Assembly: GCA_009801085.1 (NCBI GenBank) | Contig: VNWV01000007.1 | Coordinates: 2,170,001 to 2,234,000 of the forward strand | DNA length: 64,000 bases | Source: Lasiodiplodia sp. COLG20 | Taxonomy: Eukaryota; Ascomycota; Dothideomycetes; Botryosphaeriales; Botryosphaeriaceae | Reading direction: 5' to 3' | In this document: positions 44,314 to 55,286 of the stretch, piece by piece | Numbering within the stretch: the first letter of the stretch is position 1 | Layout: each line of letters begins with the position of its first letter | Position numbers and translations under genes: made by a program | Notes under the pieces: generated by a model | Database searches by the model: none | What the model was told of the DNA's origin: nothing | The model's input: the letters and a program-made list of their open reading frames with translations, nothing else

Positions 44314-47300
44314 GGTTATGCTTTGTATCTATTTGATCGTATAGATGAATCGAGACGAAGGGTGCGACCGTTGAACCAATGTTTGATTCGGTTGAAAACG
44401 CTGCGGGGTTGGGCGGGCGGTGGTGGGTGTTGTGTTATTGCAGACGGAACCCGCGCGTTTCTTTAGAATCGTGCCCAGGCGTAACGGGAACAACACGTGA
44501 CCCTATGACAGCAACACCAGGCTGCAACGTATAGGTGGCAACACGGGAGCCTGATGACTGCAGGACATATTAGCAAGAAGTTTCTGGATGAATGCAAAGG
44601 GATCCTTGCATCGCTATTACCACTTCTGGCTGGTGCAGTTCATGGTCCAAGTCACGTGCTTAGATGGGTTGCGGAATGCATCTGGGCAAACTGTCTTCTT
44701 CGGGCCAGCGCTACAAGACTATAGGTCGTGTTAGCTTTGCTGAGTCAGGGAAAATTGCAGACGTCTCGAGTAAGTTGACGCATGAGGGAAGGGAAAACGG
44801 AAAGGGCTATCCTGGTTTCTTCTTGCAAGAGACTGCCCATGACACAGGTCGAGCCGATATCAGTTTGAGCCACTACTGCTCCGGGCCGCTGGAGAGCCAA
44901 GGAAAGTACGTTTCCAACTCGGAAGAGTGCATCCGAATGAGGAAAGCCAATGTATGAGGTAATGCCACTTACGGGTAGAGAGACATCCTGATGGAAGTGA
45001 GTTGGCCTTAGGACGGGAGGTACCTGTAAGGCGACGCAGCAGCGGCCGCTGGGGCGGGCGCTCCGCTTGATGAGGTGAATGAGTTTAGAAATCTCATGTC
45101 GGAGCGCGGAGAAGCTCCTGTAGGTAGATGTTGGGTAGACTTCGTGCTCTCTCCAGCATTTAGACAGCGCTGTAGAGGTTGTCGGAGGGCAAAATGCCGG
45201 CTCTCCGGGGAAACGTCAGGCCTTGCGCAGTCGGCGAACACGGCAATCCATCGACCTCTTGGGCATGATCTTCTCAACTCCATCGCCTCCATATGTCGCG
45301 AAGATGCAACCCGCATAAAGCGCCACCAGAGACACACGGCCATATGGGTTGCACAAGGCAAGCATCTCAATTGAGTCCTTGCATTGCGCTGCAGAATCCG
45401 TTTCCTTCACGACTTCTTTTCCTGCATCTCGCTCATCCCAGGCAATCTCATTCAGAAGTGCATATTTCAGCAGAATAGTGGGACTCATGGTAAAGTGTGT
45501 TGTTCGTCAGCATTATTTGAAGAGGTGGCCCTCTTGTTTGCTCCAATAAGACGCTGCGCCTTCATTAAGAAGCGTCAAGTCACTACGAGAATCCAGAAGG
45601 GTATTGCGACATACAATATTTTTACTATTGTTCTATGATTATGAAATCTTATTCCTTTTCCTCCTGTATTTCAAACAAGCTTAGAGAGCTGGAGTCTCGA
45701 TCCTCCCTTGACCTATTCCACTAAACTCAGCTCAACCTTTAAGCGGGAAGCCACCAAGAACGAACCTATCAGCGGCAGTTATCTCAGTTTCATCTCTTGT
45801 GTCCTCAATCATCCTTGTTCCACAATTATTCTACTTTCCTCCGGCGATCTACCCCGGATCTGTCACCCGCCTTTGCCGCTTCATTCATTCTCCAAGTTCC
45901 TCCTTGTACAGAGTTCCAGCTTTTCAATGTCCACCTGGTTTCCGTCTCTCCTCGTCGCTTCTAGGGCGCATTGTTTATAATCCTACCCATTCCGACTTTC
46001 TATCTTCATTTCTTGCTTTCGTGGATAAATATTGTGATGCTGAGGATCTGACCCAGATGCAAGGCCAACTGGCAAGCCCCCGATACAGATTCACCCTCTC
46101 AGAATTGAATACTGGTATTTCCAGGGTAAAGTTGAGCCCTGTGTCGTGTACAGTCTTTTTTTTTCTTTTTTGGCAGTTGCAAAGTCGACATGGCCAAGCG
46201 GCAATGCTTTGTGTCTGTTATTCTTTCTTCTTTGCTTTCTGGTCCTCCTTCTGACCCTGATGTCGATTCAGAATGCATTGTAGGTAGCCACGGACGGACT
46301 TTGAAGGGGAGTCCGGAGTTGCACAGCCAAGCCCTTAGCTGCGCCGTTTAGATCGCACCATACGCGGTATGGATGCTAATAGACTGCCTGTAGCTGCATT
46401 GGGCTGACGAATGACAAGACAAGCTATATTGAAACCGCAGTTGTGGTTGATCCGTGGGCTCGTGCGGCAGATGTAAGCATGCAACCACGGAACCAGCTCC
46501 TTCGATCTAGGCTCGTCGGACGAAACTGCGAAAAAAAGGTTGAGCCCATTTAGTTCTCTCACCCCTTTCACATCCGGGTAAGGGGTCACTCGAGGTTGGT
46601 TTATCTGGAAGTGGCGGCCAGACAGCCACACAGCGCCAGCGGCGGCGCGGTTACATATTGACAGCAGAGCCACAGAGCCAGCGCAAGCCCTCGCTCGAGC
46701 ATACTTCCCGAAGCGGTTTAGAACATGCAGCCCTGCTGCACCCGGGCCCTTTTCCCACGTGCTTTTTCCGAACGTGCATGTCATGGATGCATGCACTTTC
46801 GCCCGCGTTGGCGGGGCGCTCGCGTACCTGTGTTGTTGGCGACATGCGACGTCACAATGGGAGATTATTGAAAGCCGCCGTTCATGAGTCGCGGGCGATC
46901 GGTCGCTCATCGCATCGCATCGGCGGGGAAGACGCGGAGCGCCGTGGAGCATTGCACCACGTCGGCTACTTGGGGCGCCGTAGCGCGTCAGTCATGACTC
47001 TGCTTCGCTCCCCACCGCTGCCAATGATTTTGCTTTTCTTAATTGAGGACTGCCTGGCTTTTCCCGTCGGCGTGAAGGATGGCGTTAAAAAGCCTCCGAA
47101 GTAACGGGGGAGCAACGCACGGATGGAAGCACTGGTCTGCGGCCGGCCCTGAGCTGCTTGGGCTGTCAAACGACCAAAAGGCGGCGAGCACGGCGGCGGC
47201 GCGGCGGTATGGGGCTGGGCATCTCCGAAGCAAAAAGTAGCGCAGGGGATCGTTCTTAGCGTACCGGCGAACGTGCCCGCATCGCTGCATGATGATGTGC

Positions 47301-48119
47301 GGCGCACGCGCGGATAATAGGAAGAGACGGCGCGGACGGTGCAGCAGCTGCGCGGCGGTCAGGTTGCAGCAGCAAGTAGTCAGGGCGTGTCCGATCCGGG
47401 TGACGATTGTCCTTCCCCTGACTCTCCACACAACACGAAAGAAGGCGGCTTGGTGAGCTTTGGTGACCTGACACCACGGCGGATGTGGCATCACGCTAGA
47501 CAAATTGCCCACTGGGATGAGCCTAGGAAGAAGGCGGCCAAAACACGTCAATGGGCCCAAACTCTCGCCCGCCGCTCAGGCGTCCGGCGCGGTCTGCACC
47601 CGACAGTTTGTAAACACACCGTTGTTGGCCGATGGCGGTCCCCTTTTTTCTCCTCGTTCCCTGCCGTTGCCCTGCTTCTGGTCCTGTTTCTCGGCACCCG
47701 ATCCATGCCGGCCGATGAGTTGTTTGGCTAAAGGGCTGACTTGAGTGCTGGTAATTGTGGGTCGGCCGTCCGCGCGACCATCGTTCTGCCGTGGCGCTCC
47801 CCTCTGGTTGCAGCTCTGTTGCTACGACACGGACAGCGCATCTGTCGCAGACCTCATTTAAATAAGAAAGCCCCGCGCGCCTTGCTTTTCTGCCATTTCC
47901 TGACCCTCGACTTTCTTCCGGCGCACACGCCCCCAGCGATCAACAAAACGTCAGACCAGCGAGCCTTCCAGACCGCCCATCCTCCTTTCAGTCCGCCCTT
48001 TTCTCCGCCCGCTACCGCCGTCCTTGCGTTTGATATTCCGCTGTGCGAACTGGGCGCGCAATTGAGACGTCTGGAAAGACGCTGCGAATCACACGCTCCT
48101 CTCAAGCGCGGCGCCGAAA
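44314..48119. other. Divergent intergenic region between H2A.Z and the membrane-anchored gene
   Basis: These 3.8 kb carry the H2A.Z promoter at the left, with two CACGTGAC sites, and a pyrimidine-rich leader of the right gene (about 47.75-48.12 kb). The middle (45.6-46.3 kb) is AT-rich. Open frames at 45799-46254 (+) and 46952-46335 (-) have no recognisable family and I do not call them. Confidence 0.5.
44494..44658. promoter_or_regulatory. Pair of inverted CACGTGAC sites upstream of H2A.Z
   Basis: CACGTGAC at 44494-44501 and its reverse complement GTCACGTG at 44651-44658 lie about 180 and 340 bp upstream of the H2A.Z start. CACGTG is the E-box bound by bHLH factors such as Cbf1. Binding here is inference. 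Confidence 0.35.
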
Positions 48120-49672
48120 ATGGTAGGGACAGTTTGCTTGAAGCTTCCTCTTTTTTTTTTTTTTTTGTGCTGACGTATTGTACGCTGTCATCGCAGACTT
48201 CGAGCAGTCTTTCCGTCTACCAGCAGCACGCGGCCAAGCTGCTCTCGCGAAAGAGCGTTGTGCTCGGCATTCCCATCGCCGCCGGCTCCATAATCTTGTT
48301 CTTGCAATGGCGGAAGCGTAAGTCGCTGAAGCCGAAGCCGAAGCCCAAATCGAAGCAGCCGGAGTCCGAGAGGAGGGAGAATAAGGTTGAGGAGTCGCGG
48401 GCGAGCGGTTCCAATGGCAAGGCGACACCCAGTGCTGTTGAGGAGAAGACCACATCTGAGGCGTCGGCGCAAAACGGCTCCGCGCCCGCGCCTGCACCAC
48501 CGCCAGCGTACAGCAGCGAATCGTACGCCGCAGTCGCAGCAGTCCCCCCACTGTCATCCACTGCTGCTGCACCATCATCATCGCCGCCGCCATACTCGCC
48601 CATTAGCGCCAAGCACTCGCAGGATGATTCCGACGATCAGCGTGTGACTGGTTTCGCGTACGCCAAGCGGCCGCGACTCGGTCGCGGTCGGTCGGTCGAG
48701 AAGTTTGCGTCGTACGAGCCGCTGAGAAAGGCGTCGGCGGAGAAGAGAGAGCAGGAGGAGAAGCTGAGGATCAAGGAAGAGGACGACAAGGCCGCCGCCG
48801 CCGCTGTCGCTGCATTCAGCACGCCAGCTGCTGCTGTTCCCGAGCCGGAGCTTGCGCCTATCTCTGCGCCTGCTCTCGTGGATGAGGATGTGCCGCCTGA
48901 AGCGCCCATTACTGCTTCCGAACCTGAGCCCGAAGCCGCGCCGGCTGAGGCTGATGTCGCTCCCGAGGAGACATTCGAGGTTAAGGTGAACGGCTGGCAC
49001 CACGACGATGAGGATTGGTCAGTGATTGCAGAGCCGCTTCGCGATATGCGCAGGTCCTCGATCATCGCCACCTTTGAGATTACCACCACGAGCGAGCCTG
49101 CTAATTTGTCGCCGTACGGCTCCGCCTTCGACACGTCGCGCCGTCCGTCCGTCGTGACCACCATCAGCGCCGAGCCGGTCATCGACGAGGAAGATGAAGA
49201 GGAAGACGAGGAGGCCAACGCCGAGCAAACCCCCTCTTTCCCGCCACGACGCGAGTCCGTCACCGTCGAGACTGCCATCGAGATCGCCGAAGCTTGGTCG
49301 ACCAATGGTATCAACGGCACCATCCACGAAGACGACGAATTCCCGGCGCATGGTGTCTCGACCGTCATCTCCGGCCCTATCCCAGTGAATTCTGCCCCGC
49401 AAGAAGATTACGATGATGACGAGGAGTGGGCGCCCAAGGATTCCGTCCCTGAGCCTGCTTCCACCGCATTGGCGAAGGCGATGGATACTGATGTGCAAGG
49501 TGATGAGGAGTCCAAGCGTACTGATAGCCCATTGGCGAGCAAGCCGGTCGTCGTGTCTGCTGCTGTCGGTGTTCCAGCGCCCCAGTCGGCTATCGTTGAG
49601 GAGATCAAGGAGGTGGTGGAGAGGGCACCTCTGGCGCACCTTCCAGGGATGGGAATTCCGAATAGAGCATGA
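48120..49672 (+). CDS. Membrane-anchored acidic protein of unknown function
   Basis: There are two exons: 48120-48122 (the ATG only) and 48197-49672. The 74-nt intron has a GTAGGG donor, a poly-T tract of about 16, GCTGAC and a CGCAG acceptor. The protein is 492 residues. I do not recognise the family. The N-terminus (MTSSSLSVYQQHAAKLLSRK) leads into one membrane helix (about 22-38; VVLGIPIAAGSIILFLQW) and then a basic stop (RKRKSLKPKPKPK). The rest is disordered, first Pro/Ala/Ser-rich, then Glu/Asp-rich with a few conserved-looking blocks (FAYAKRPRLGRGRS, GWHHDDEDWSVIAEPLRDMRRSS). The helix near the N-terminus with most of the chain after a basic stretch suggests a signal-anchored protein facing the cytosol. 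An unspliced reading upstream of 48120 would add 120-plus residues of non-protein-like sequence, so I prefer the spliced start. Confidence 0.65.
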
Positions 49673-50539
49673 GATAGGATCCAGGGATGGCAGAGAACGA
49701 ATAGGCGGTTGAAATGATGGAGGGCTGGAGTCGAGTTTCCTGTGGAGAAGGGGGAGGCGTCCTGCGAGGACCCAAAAGAGGGAAGAAAGAGAAACTCGCG
49801 ATGAGGGAGAAGACATCCTGAGCCACTTCTTCGTCCGGATATATCCGTCAGCTCCGGATTGGTTACGACTGTATGGCCTCGTATGCACTATGTACACATC
49901 TTCGGAACAAAGAGTAATTGGATCGGTTCGAATTGTCAATGTCGGCGAATGCTCGTCCAGCGAGGTGAATGGTGACGGATATGAAGTGTAAGCGCGAGAC
50001 TAGCTCAGCAAATACAGCACTCATGGCGACGGTGGAGAGAATGCTGGTACACTGAAATGAGGGCGTCCAGCGGGCTGACGTGACAAGACCGGGAGAGAAC
50101 CTTTCCAGAACCGGAAAACGTGTATCCAAACCAGGAGGGAAGTGCCGGTCGAGAGGGGATGAACAAGAAACATACCAACCAGCGATGCGCTACCCGCCTT
50201 CTCACCAAGAGGCACCGCCACCCAGAAAACGGGCCGGTGAGCCTGACAGGACGCATCGGTGATCTGGCCAGCGAAATTCCGCCATCATCATCTTCCATTG
50301 CAACTCCGGAGGGGGAGAATGAGACAAAGAGAGGATGAACTAGAAACATCTCGAGAACTCTCCCCGGCACCTGCCTTCCCCACCGCGAGGCGAGGCATGA
50401 CAAAGGTACATTATCGGTTCGAGCCAAGAGGGAAATTCCGCCATCGTCAATGCACTGCAAACTCCGGGAGGTATGCTAGCTTCTGAGCGAGCGATGGACT
50501 GGTATCAGCCAGAAGAGTTCCGGGATCTGCCATCCACTC
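49673..50539. other. Convergent intergenic region with a diverged duplication
   Basis: This lies between two converging stop codons. It contains a diverged direct duplication (50151-50475). The minus-strand open frame 50460-50005 spans both copies but looks like no known protein. No gene is called. Confidence 0.55.
50151..50475. repeat. Diverged direct repeat of about 160-177 bp, two copies
   Basis: GAGAGGGGATGAACAAGAAACAT at 50151 recurs as GAGAGGATGAACTAGAAACAT near 50329. GAAATTCCGCCATC at 50273 recurs at 50432, each followed by a GCAACTCCGGAGG-like segment. The offsets (176 and 159) differ, so an indel of about 17 bp separates the copies. Confidence 0.7.
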
Positions 50540-52559
50540 CTAGCGGTGCCACTGGCCCCACGTAGGGTTGGTAGGCGAGACGGACCCGTTGTCAAACTGG
50601 TTGAAGTACGTCCAGTCATCGACGTCGTCCGCATCACTCTCCTCCTCTTCCCTCGGCTCCTCCTCATACTGCTGCTGCTGCTCCTGAAGAGGATGCTCAG
50701 CGACCTCTTCTTCGCCGACTGACGCAGGCGGGGCGCTGCCAAGTCCGGGGTAAGGGGTGTTACCGCCATCGTCGACAGGTGGTGGCGGGTAGTAGTACTG
50801 CTGCCCGGCGGAACCATCGTCCACGAATTCCTCCTGCGACGCTTCGGGGTACCAGCCCCCAGCGGCGCCGTAGTTGGCATTCATGAACTGGTCGCCATAG
50901 AAAGCAGCATCACTGCTACCTTCCACCTGTTGGTAGCCCGAGAAGCCATGCGCCTGGTCGTAGCGAGGCTGCGCCGGCTGGAAGACTTGCCAAGGGTCTT
51001 CCTCCTCTTCCTCTTCCGCCTCCTCCACCACAGCATCTCCAAACTCCGCCAAAGACTCCTCCTCCTCGCTTTCACCCTCCCCCTCATCAGACTCCCATTC
51101 TCCGCCAAGGTCCTTTGCGTACGGCTCAGACCAGCCCTCGTCCGGGATGACCCTTGGAGGGGAATGTGGAACCGTGGTGAAGCGCACGTTCGGGGTGTGC
51201 TCTTCCCGCAACTCGAAGGACACGTCCCCCGCGATCACGGCCGTCTCCCCCTCGTCCTCACTCTCTTCTTGCCAGTCCTCGCCCTCGGCAACGGCGGCAA
51301 TGGCGCGCGCCGGCTTCGGGAAGGTGGCGTACTTGTTGGGGAAGGAGCGGGGGAAGTAAGAGGGCTCATCGTCAGCGAACATGATGTTGCTGGCGGTGAA
51401 GGGGGATCCGGCACATGTGCGGGGAACGCGCGGGGAGCGGGCAGTCTGGGAGAGGGGGTAGGGAACCTCCTCCTCCTCCTCCTCCTCCTCCTCGTTGTCG
51501 GTGTTGTCGCTGCTGCTGCTGCTGCTGCTGCTGTCGTCGTCGGCGGCGGCGGTGGCGGTGGTGCTGCTGCTGCGGCTGCGCTTGGCGGGGCGGGCGAGCT
51601 CGTCGTCGTCGGTAGCGGCGCTGGCGGAGCGCTTGCGGCGGCGGGAAGAGGAGGAGGCGGAGGCGGAGAAGGCGGCGTCTTCGGCATCGAACATCTCTTT
51701 CTCCCACTGAGCGGTGGCGACAGGGACCCATAGGTGTCCACGCTTCTGATCGTCAACGTGTGATCCCTTGCCCATCCGGGGAATTATGCTTTTCGTGGCG
51801 ATGAACGGGGATGCGAATCTGACGGACTTGCCGCCGGAAACAGCAGTGGTGCTAGTCCGGGACTTGAGCGCAGGCTTGAGAGCGGGCTGCGCCTCGTCGT
51901 CATCGTTGTCATCATCGACCTCGTCGTCGGAAGCGGCAGACGAGGGAGAGGAAAGAGATGCTGGAGATGATGGTGGTGGTGGTGATGGAGCCTCACTGGC
52001 CAAGGAGAGAGGTGAAGAGAGCGGTGAGGAGGTCTCCGACGAGACGGGCTCCTCGACGTTGGCGGACTGGTCGACATTGTCGGCCCACGCGGACTCGGGA
52101 TCGGCTTCGGCAGCTGCCTCAGCTGTCTCCTCCGTCCTGACGGTGAGGATCTGCTGGGCTCGCAGAAACTCGACGCGGGCATGGACGTCGTCGGCTGTGG
52201 CGCCCTCCCACAGCGTCGCCAACTTCGCGTACTCCTCATCGGTGATGGCACCTCCGAGGCCAATGAGGTGGATGAGAAGGGCCTTGTCCCTCTTCTCAGT
52301 CCAGCGGAACTTTTACAGAAATGTCAGCCACTGTGCGCAAGGTAGTCGAGCGTTTGAGTGAAGTAGGAGTGAGGTGTTGCGGTATGGTGTGGTTGAGTAG
52401 GCTTACCTTGCCGACAAAAGTTTGCTCGGTGGCGGCCAGAGGCGTCCTTGGAGCAGGCGATGTGCGCTTGGTGACGCGCGACTTGTCTTTGCGGGGGGCG
52501 ATGAGGTTGTCGCCGGCCTTGACGAGGCCGGAGCGAAGCTTCATGCCGGAGTGCGACAT
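50540..52559 (-). CDS. Acidic nuclear protein with a Myb/SANT-like N-terminal segment
   Basis: There are two exons, 52559-52407 and 52309-50540, with a 97-nt intron (GTAAGC donor, GGCTGAC branch, AAAAG acceptor), giving 640 residues. After a basic N-terminus (KLRSGLVKAGDNLIAPRKDKSR) the junction creates FRWTEKRDKALLIHLIGL, and DEEYAKLATLWEGATADDVHARVEFL follows (about 51-104). This resembles the single Myb-like helical bundle found in many small fungal nuclear proteins. The remainder is disordered: Ser/Pro-rich, an SGGKSVRFASP segment, a basic RRRKRS and KRSR patch, a long Glu run (about 315) and many acidic stretches, ending PTNPTWGQWHR. The homology is weak and the function unknown. Nuclear location is inferred from the basic patches and the Myb-like segment. 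Confidence 0.7.
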
Positions 52560-55121
52560 TTTCGTGATGGTAAGCGCAGAAAAAGCTGTGAGCTGATGCT
52601 GCTAGCGATCTCGAAAATGTGGGCAAGTCTGGAGGAGGAAGAGAGGTTCGAATGCTTGGATGGCAGAAGTAGGAACCGCCCGTGCACGGGCCTCTGTTGT
52701 TGCTATTGTAGATGTTTCGACACTTTACTTTCACACTGCCACCACGCGCGCCTGCCTCATTTGGACGCAGCTATCTGACAGAAAATATCTGAGCCAATAA
52801 GGGTAGATGTATTCTAATTCGGCCTGACGAGCCCGTAGTGTGCATCTTGGAGCTCATTGCGGCAGACTAACAGTCCTGGGCGCCACTCATGTCTGCCACT
52901 CTGTCGTCGACTCAACCAATGCTGATGGATGTCAACGACAGAGAATGCTTATATAGCCCAGATCTTATCGATTGAGTTGAATAAGAATGAGATGTCGCTC
53001 TTTCACATGTTCAGGCCAGAGCTGCGGGTGGGAGTTGCTGACGAGCATCTCATGTAGCAAGCACACCAAGGCAAGATAGTACAAGAAAGTGCCCGAGAAG
53101 GTGGTTCACAGGATCTTTCAGTCGTGAACAAAGAAGTGCCCAGCACAAACGTATTGTTTGTCAGCATCAAAAGCATATCAAACATCGACATTCACACGAT
53201 TCAAGACAGAACAATTAGAAGTCATTGATGTCTATGGAGATGACATGCAAGGACAGCACTTAAAGTCAAACAATGTGAGATTTGGCCATGACAACACTAG
53301 TATGACCAGCGAGCGAGCGGGCCGGCAAAGTCCTTGATGATCTACTGACCACCAAAGCACCGACACCAGAGCGCCGACACCAGCGCCGAGCAGAATATTG
53401 GAATCTATATTGGGAAATAAGTCTCCACACGCACCGGACAGCGGGAAGACAAGGATAAACAGCGGTAGAGGCAGGTAGAAGCGCCGGATGGCTTGCTGCA
53501 ATACGAAGTGCGGCGCGATGCCGGCGGCAGGATGCAACTGAAGGATGGGTGCAGTGGATACATCTCGTACGGATGCCGGCTCGCTGAATAATGGCAAGGT
53601 AGCAGATGATATTGACGAGAGACAAGTCCCGGCTGGGCGTGCAGATAGTGTCAACCGAAGGTGAGAAGTGGGCAGAGGATAGCAGATCTTCAGTGGGGAG
53701 TCCGAGCGTGTTCTATACATGTACCGGGCCAAGCCGTTCAAGGCATGGCGGGCGCGGGACTTGTAGGCAGACTGAAACAGAACGGTCGGATGAAACGTCG
53801 CATTGAAACAGAGGAACGGACCGGAAGACATGGGCGGCTGCTGAAACGGCGAGTATCAGAGGTGAGCGACAGGCATCCACGGTCGTCTATCGCAGATCGG
53901 TTGCACCGCCTCACCCCCCACAGTCGGGAACCCCTGGATGTTCGCCACATTGGAGGTGCCGAGTCATGGCGCGGTTCGCGCCATATGCAGTCAGCCGAGC
54001 GGGCGCCGGGCCAGAAGGAGGGCCATGCTGCGCGGATGCGCGGTGGGCTCGCTCGGGGTGGAGCGAGCAGGACCGAGTGAGGTGAGAGAGAGCGGTGTCC
54101 AGCGCGGCCGAAAGCGGGCTAGCGGCCTCAGCCCTATCGCGGCCGCCTCCAGCGCTGACCTCACTGCCACATCCCATGACTCCCGCTGAGGCTCCATTCT
54201 GCGGATGACCGCAGCCGTGCCTGAGCTCGTCTGCTGCGATCGGCTCCCTTGCCACCACGCGGCTCCCGCAGCCCCCAACACCCGCCGGCTCTCTCCACCG
54301 CACCCGACGCCGCGACTCACGTCCGCTCCCTCTGTCTCGGTCTCGCCGCGCCATCTCTGTCAGCGGCACCCGCTCCCGCAGCATCGCGGCCGCTCGCCGT
54401 ACTCAGCGTGCGCTCTCTGCGATGGGCATTGCGCCTCCCCTTTTCTCGTATCTCCTAATTTCCCAAACGGTGATCGCCTCCGGCGCACCACCAAAATCTC
54501 CCGAAATATGCGCCCAATATTTCCTCACTTGGGGCGTTTCGGAGCTTAGCGACCCAGAGCGGGCTCAATTATGTCGCGGGTCTCCCTGCAATTAAGGCGG
54601 CGCACGGCCTGTCGCGCACGTGGTGGAGATCAATTAAGTCAGACTACAGCCGTCAATTGACCTCCGCTCATGTCATTCTCATCCGCATCGCTGCTGCGCC
54701 TCACCCCCCTCCACCCCCGCCGACCAAATTCTGCTTGCGCAGGACCGCACCTTGCCCGGAGCGGCCAAGTCTGCCGGTCAGCCTCAGCCGTGGCTAGTGC
54801 GCAAATCTATCCTTAGTACAGCTATCCGTCGTGAGGCCCGAGTGCGCACCGCAGCAGCCTTACTGATCCTCCAAGAGTCACATCTCGCGATGGCCGTTGC
54901 GCTTCCCCAGCCAGAATGTATAAGTAAACTTTCCCAGGCCGCCACCGAACCCTCACCACCAGCGACATTCCTTTCTCCAGTGTCCAGCAACCGGTCGGCG
55001 TCCGTCTCTCTTCTTCATCACCTCTCAGCAATCCAATTCCCTGTTCCGGAACATCCTTGCTGGTTTAATGGGTCGCGGCGGCTACAACTAAACCACGAAC
55101 TCTTCCAACAACACCTCCAAA
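52560..55121. other. Divergent intergenic region
   Basis: No supported gene was seen. A 199-codon minus-strand frame (53831 down to 53232) has an ATG and hydrophobic stretches but no family match and poor protein-like composition. The region from about 53.95 to 54.75 kb is GC- and C-rich; the final 200 bp before 55122 is a TATA-led leader of the small Cys-rich gene. Confidence 0.5.
54919..54924 (+). promoter_or_regulatory. TATA-like box of the small Cys-rich gene
   Basis: TATAAG lies about 200 bp upstream of the ATG at 55122. It is followed by a CT-rich stretch and a CAAC-rich leader, the layout of strongly expressed fungal genes. Confidence 0.4.
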
Positions 55122-55286
55122 ATGTGCATCCGTATCGTCGAGAAGTACGCCGTCTGCGGCTGCATCTACCATGTGCACGCCGTCGATGCCTGCGCTGCAG
55201 TTGGCCGCCACCCGGTGTCCGACAAGATCATCCACGTTGGCTACACCTGCGCCGCCCACGCAAAGACAGCACCCACCGGCCGGTAA
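55122..55286 (+). CDS. Small Cys-rich conserved hypothetical protein, 54 residues
   Basis: This is a single short exon with ATG in a CCAAAATG context after a CAACAACACC leader. The protein begins MCIRIVEKYAVCGCIYHVHA and has the pattern C-x9-C-x-C-x9-C. It continues with an aromatic and His-rich stretch, VDACAAVGRHPV, and a C-terminal VGYTCAAH. Small proteins starting MC-x-R-V/I-V/I-E-x-Y-x-V-C-x-C, with a later VGYxC-x-x-H, are, to my recollection, common in Pezizomycotina and uncharacterised. The paired Cys/His residues could bind a metal. There is no signal peptide, so it is likely intracellular. A downstream exon cannot be excluded, but the frame closes at a TAA just after the conserved end. 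Confidence 0.62.
   Translation: MCIRIVEKYAVCGCIYHVHAVDACAAVGRHPVSDKIIHVGYTCAAHAKTAPTGR

Noticed and set aside
45799..46254. 151-codon plus-strand ORF in AT-rich DNA
   Set aside because: Phe/Ser-rich translation with no family match. A decayed gene cannot be excluded but there is no positive evidence.
46335..46952. 205-codon minus-strand ORF
   Set aside because: Composition and codon pattern are not coding-like and no motif was recognised.
53232..53831. 199-codon minus-strand ORF with hydrophobic segments
   Set aside because: No family match and no supporting promoter or intron context.
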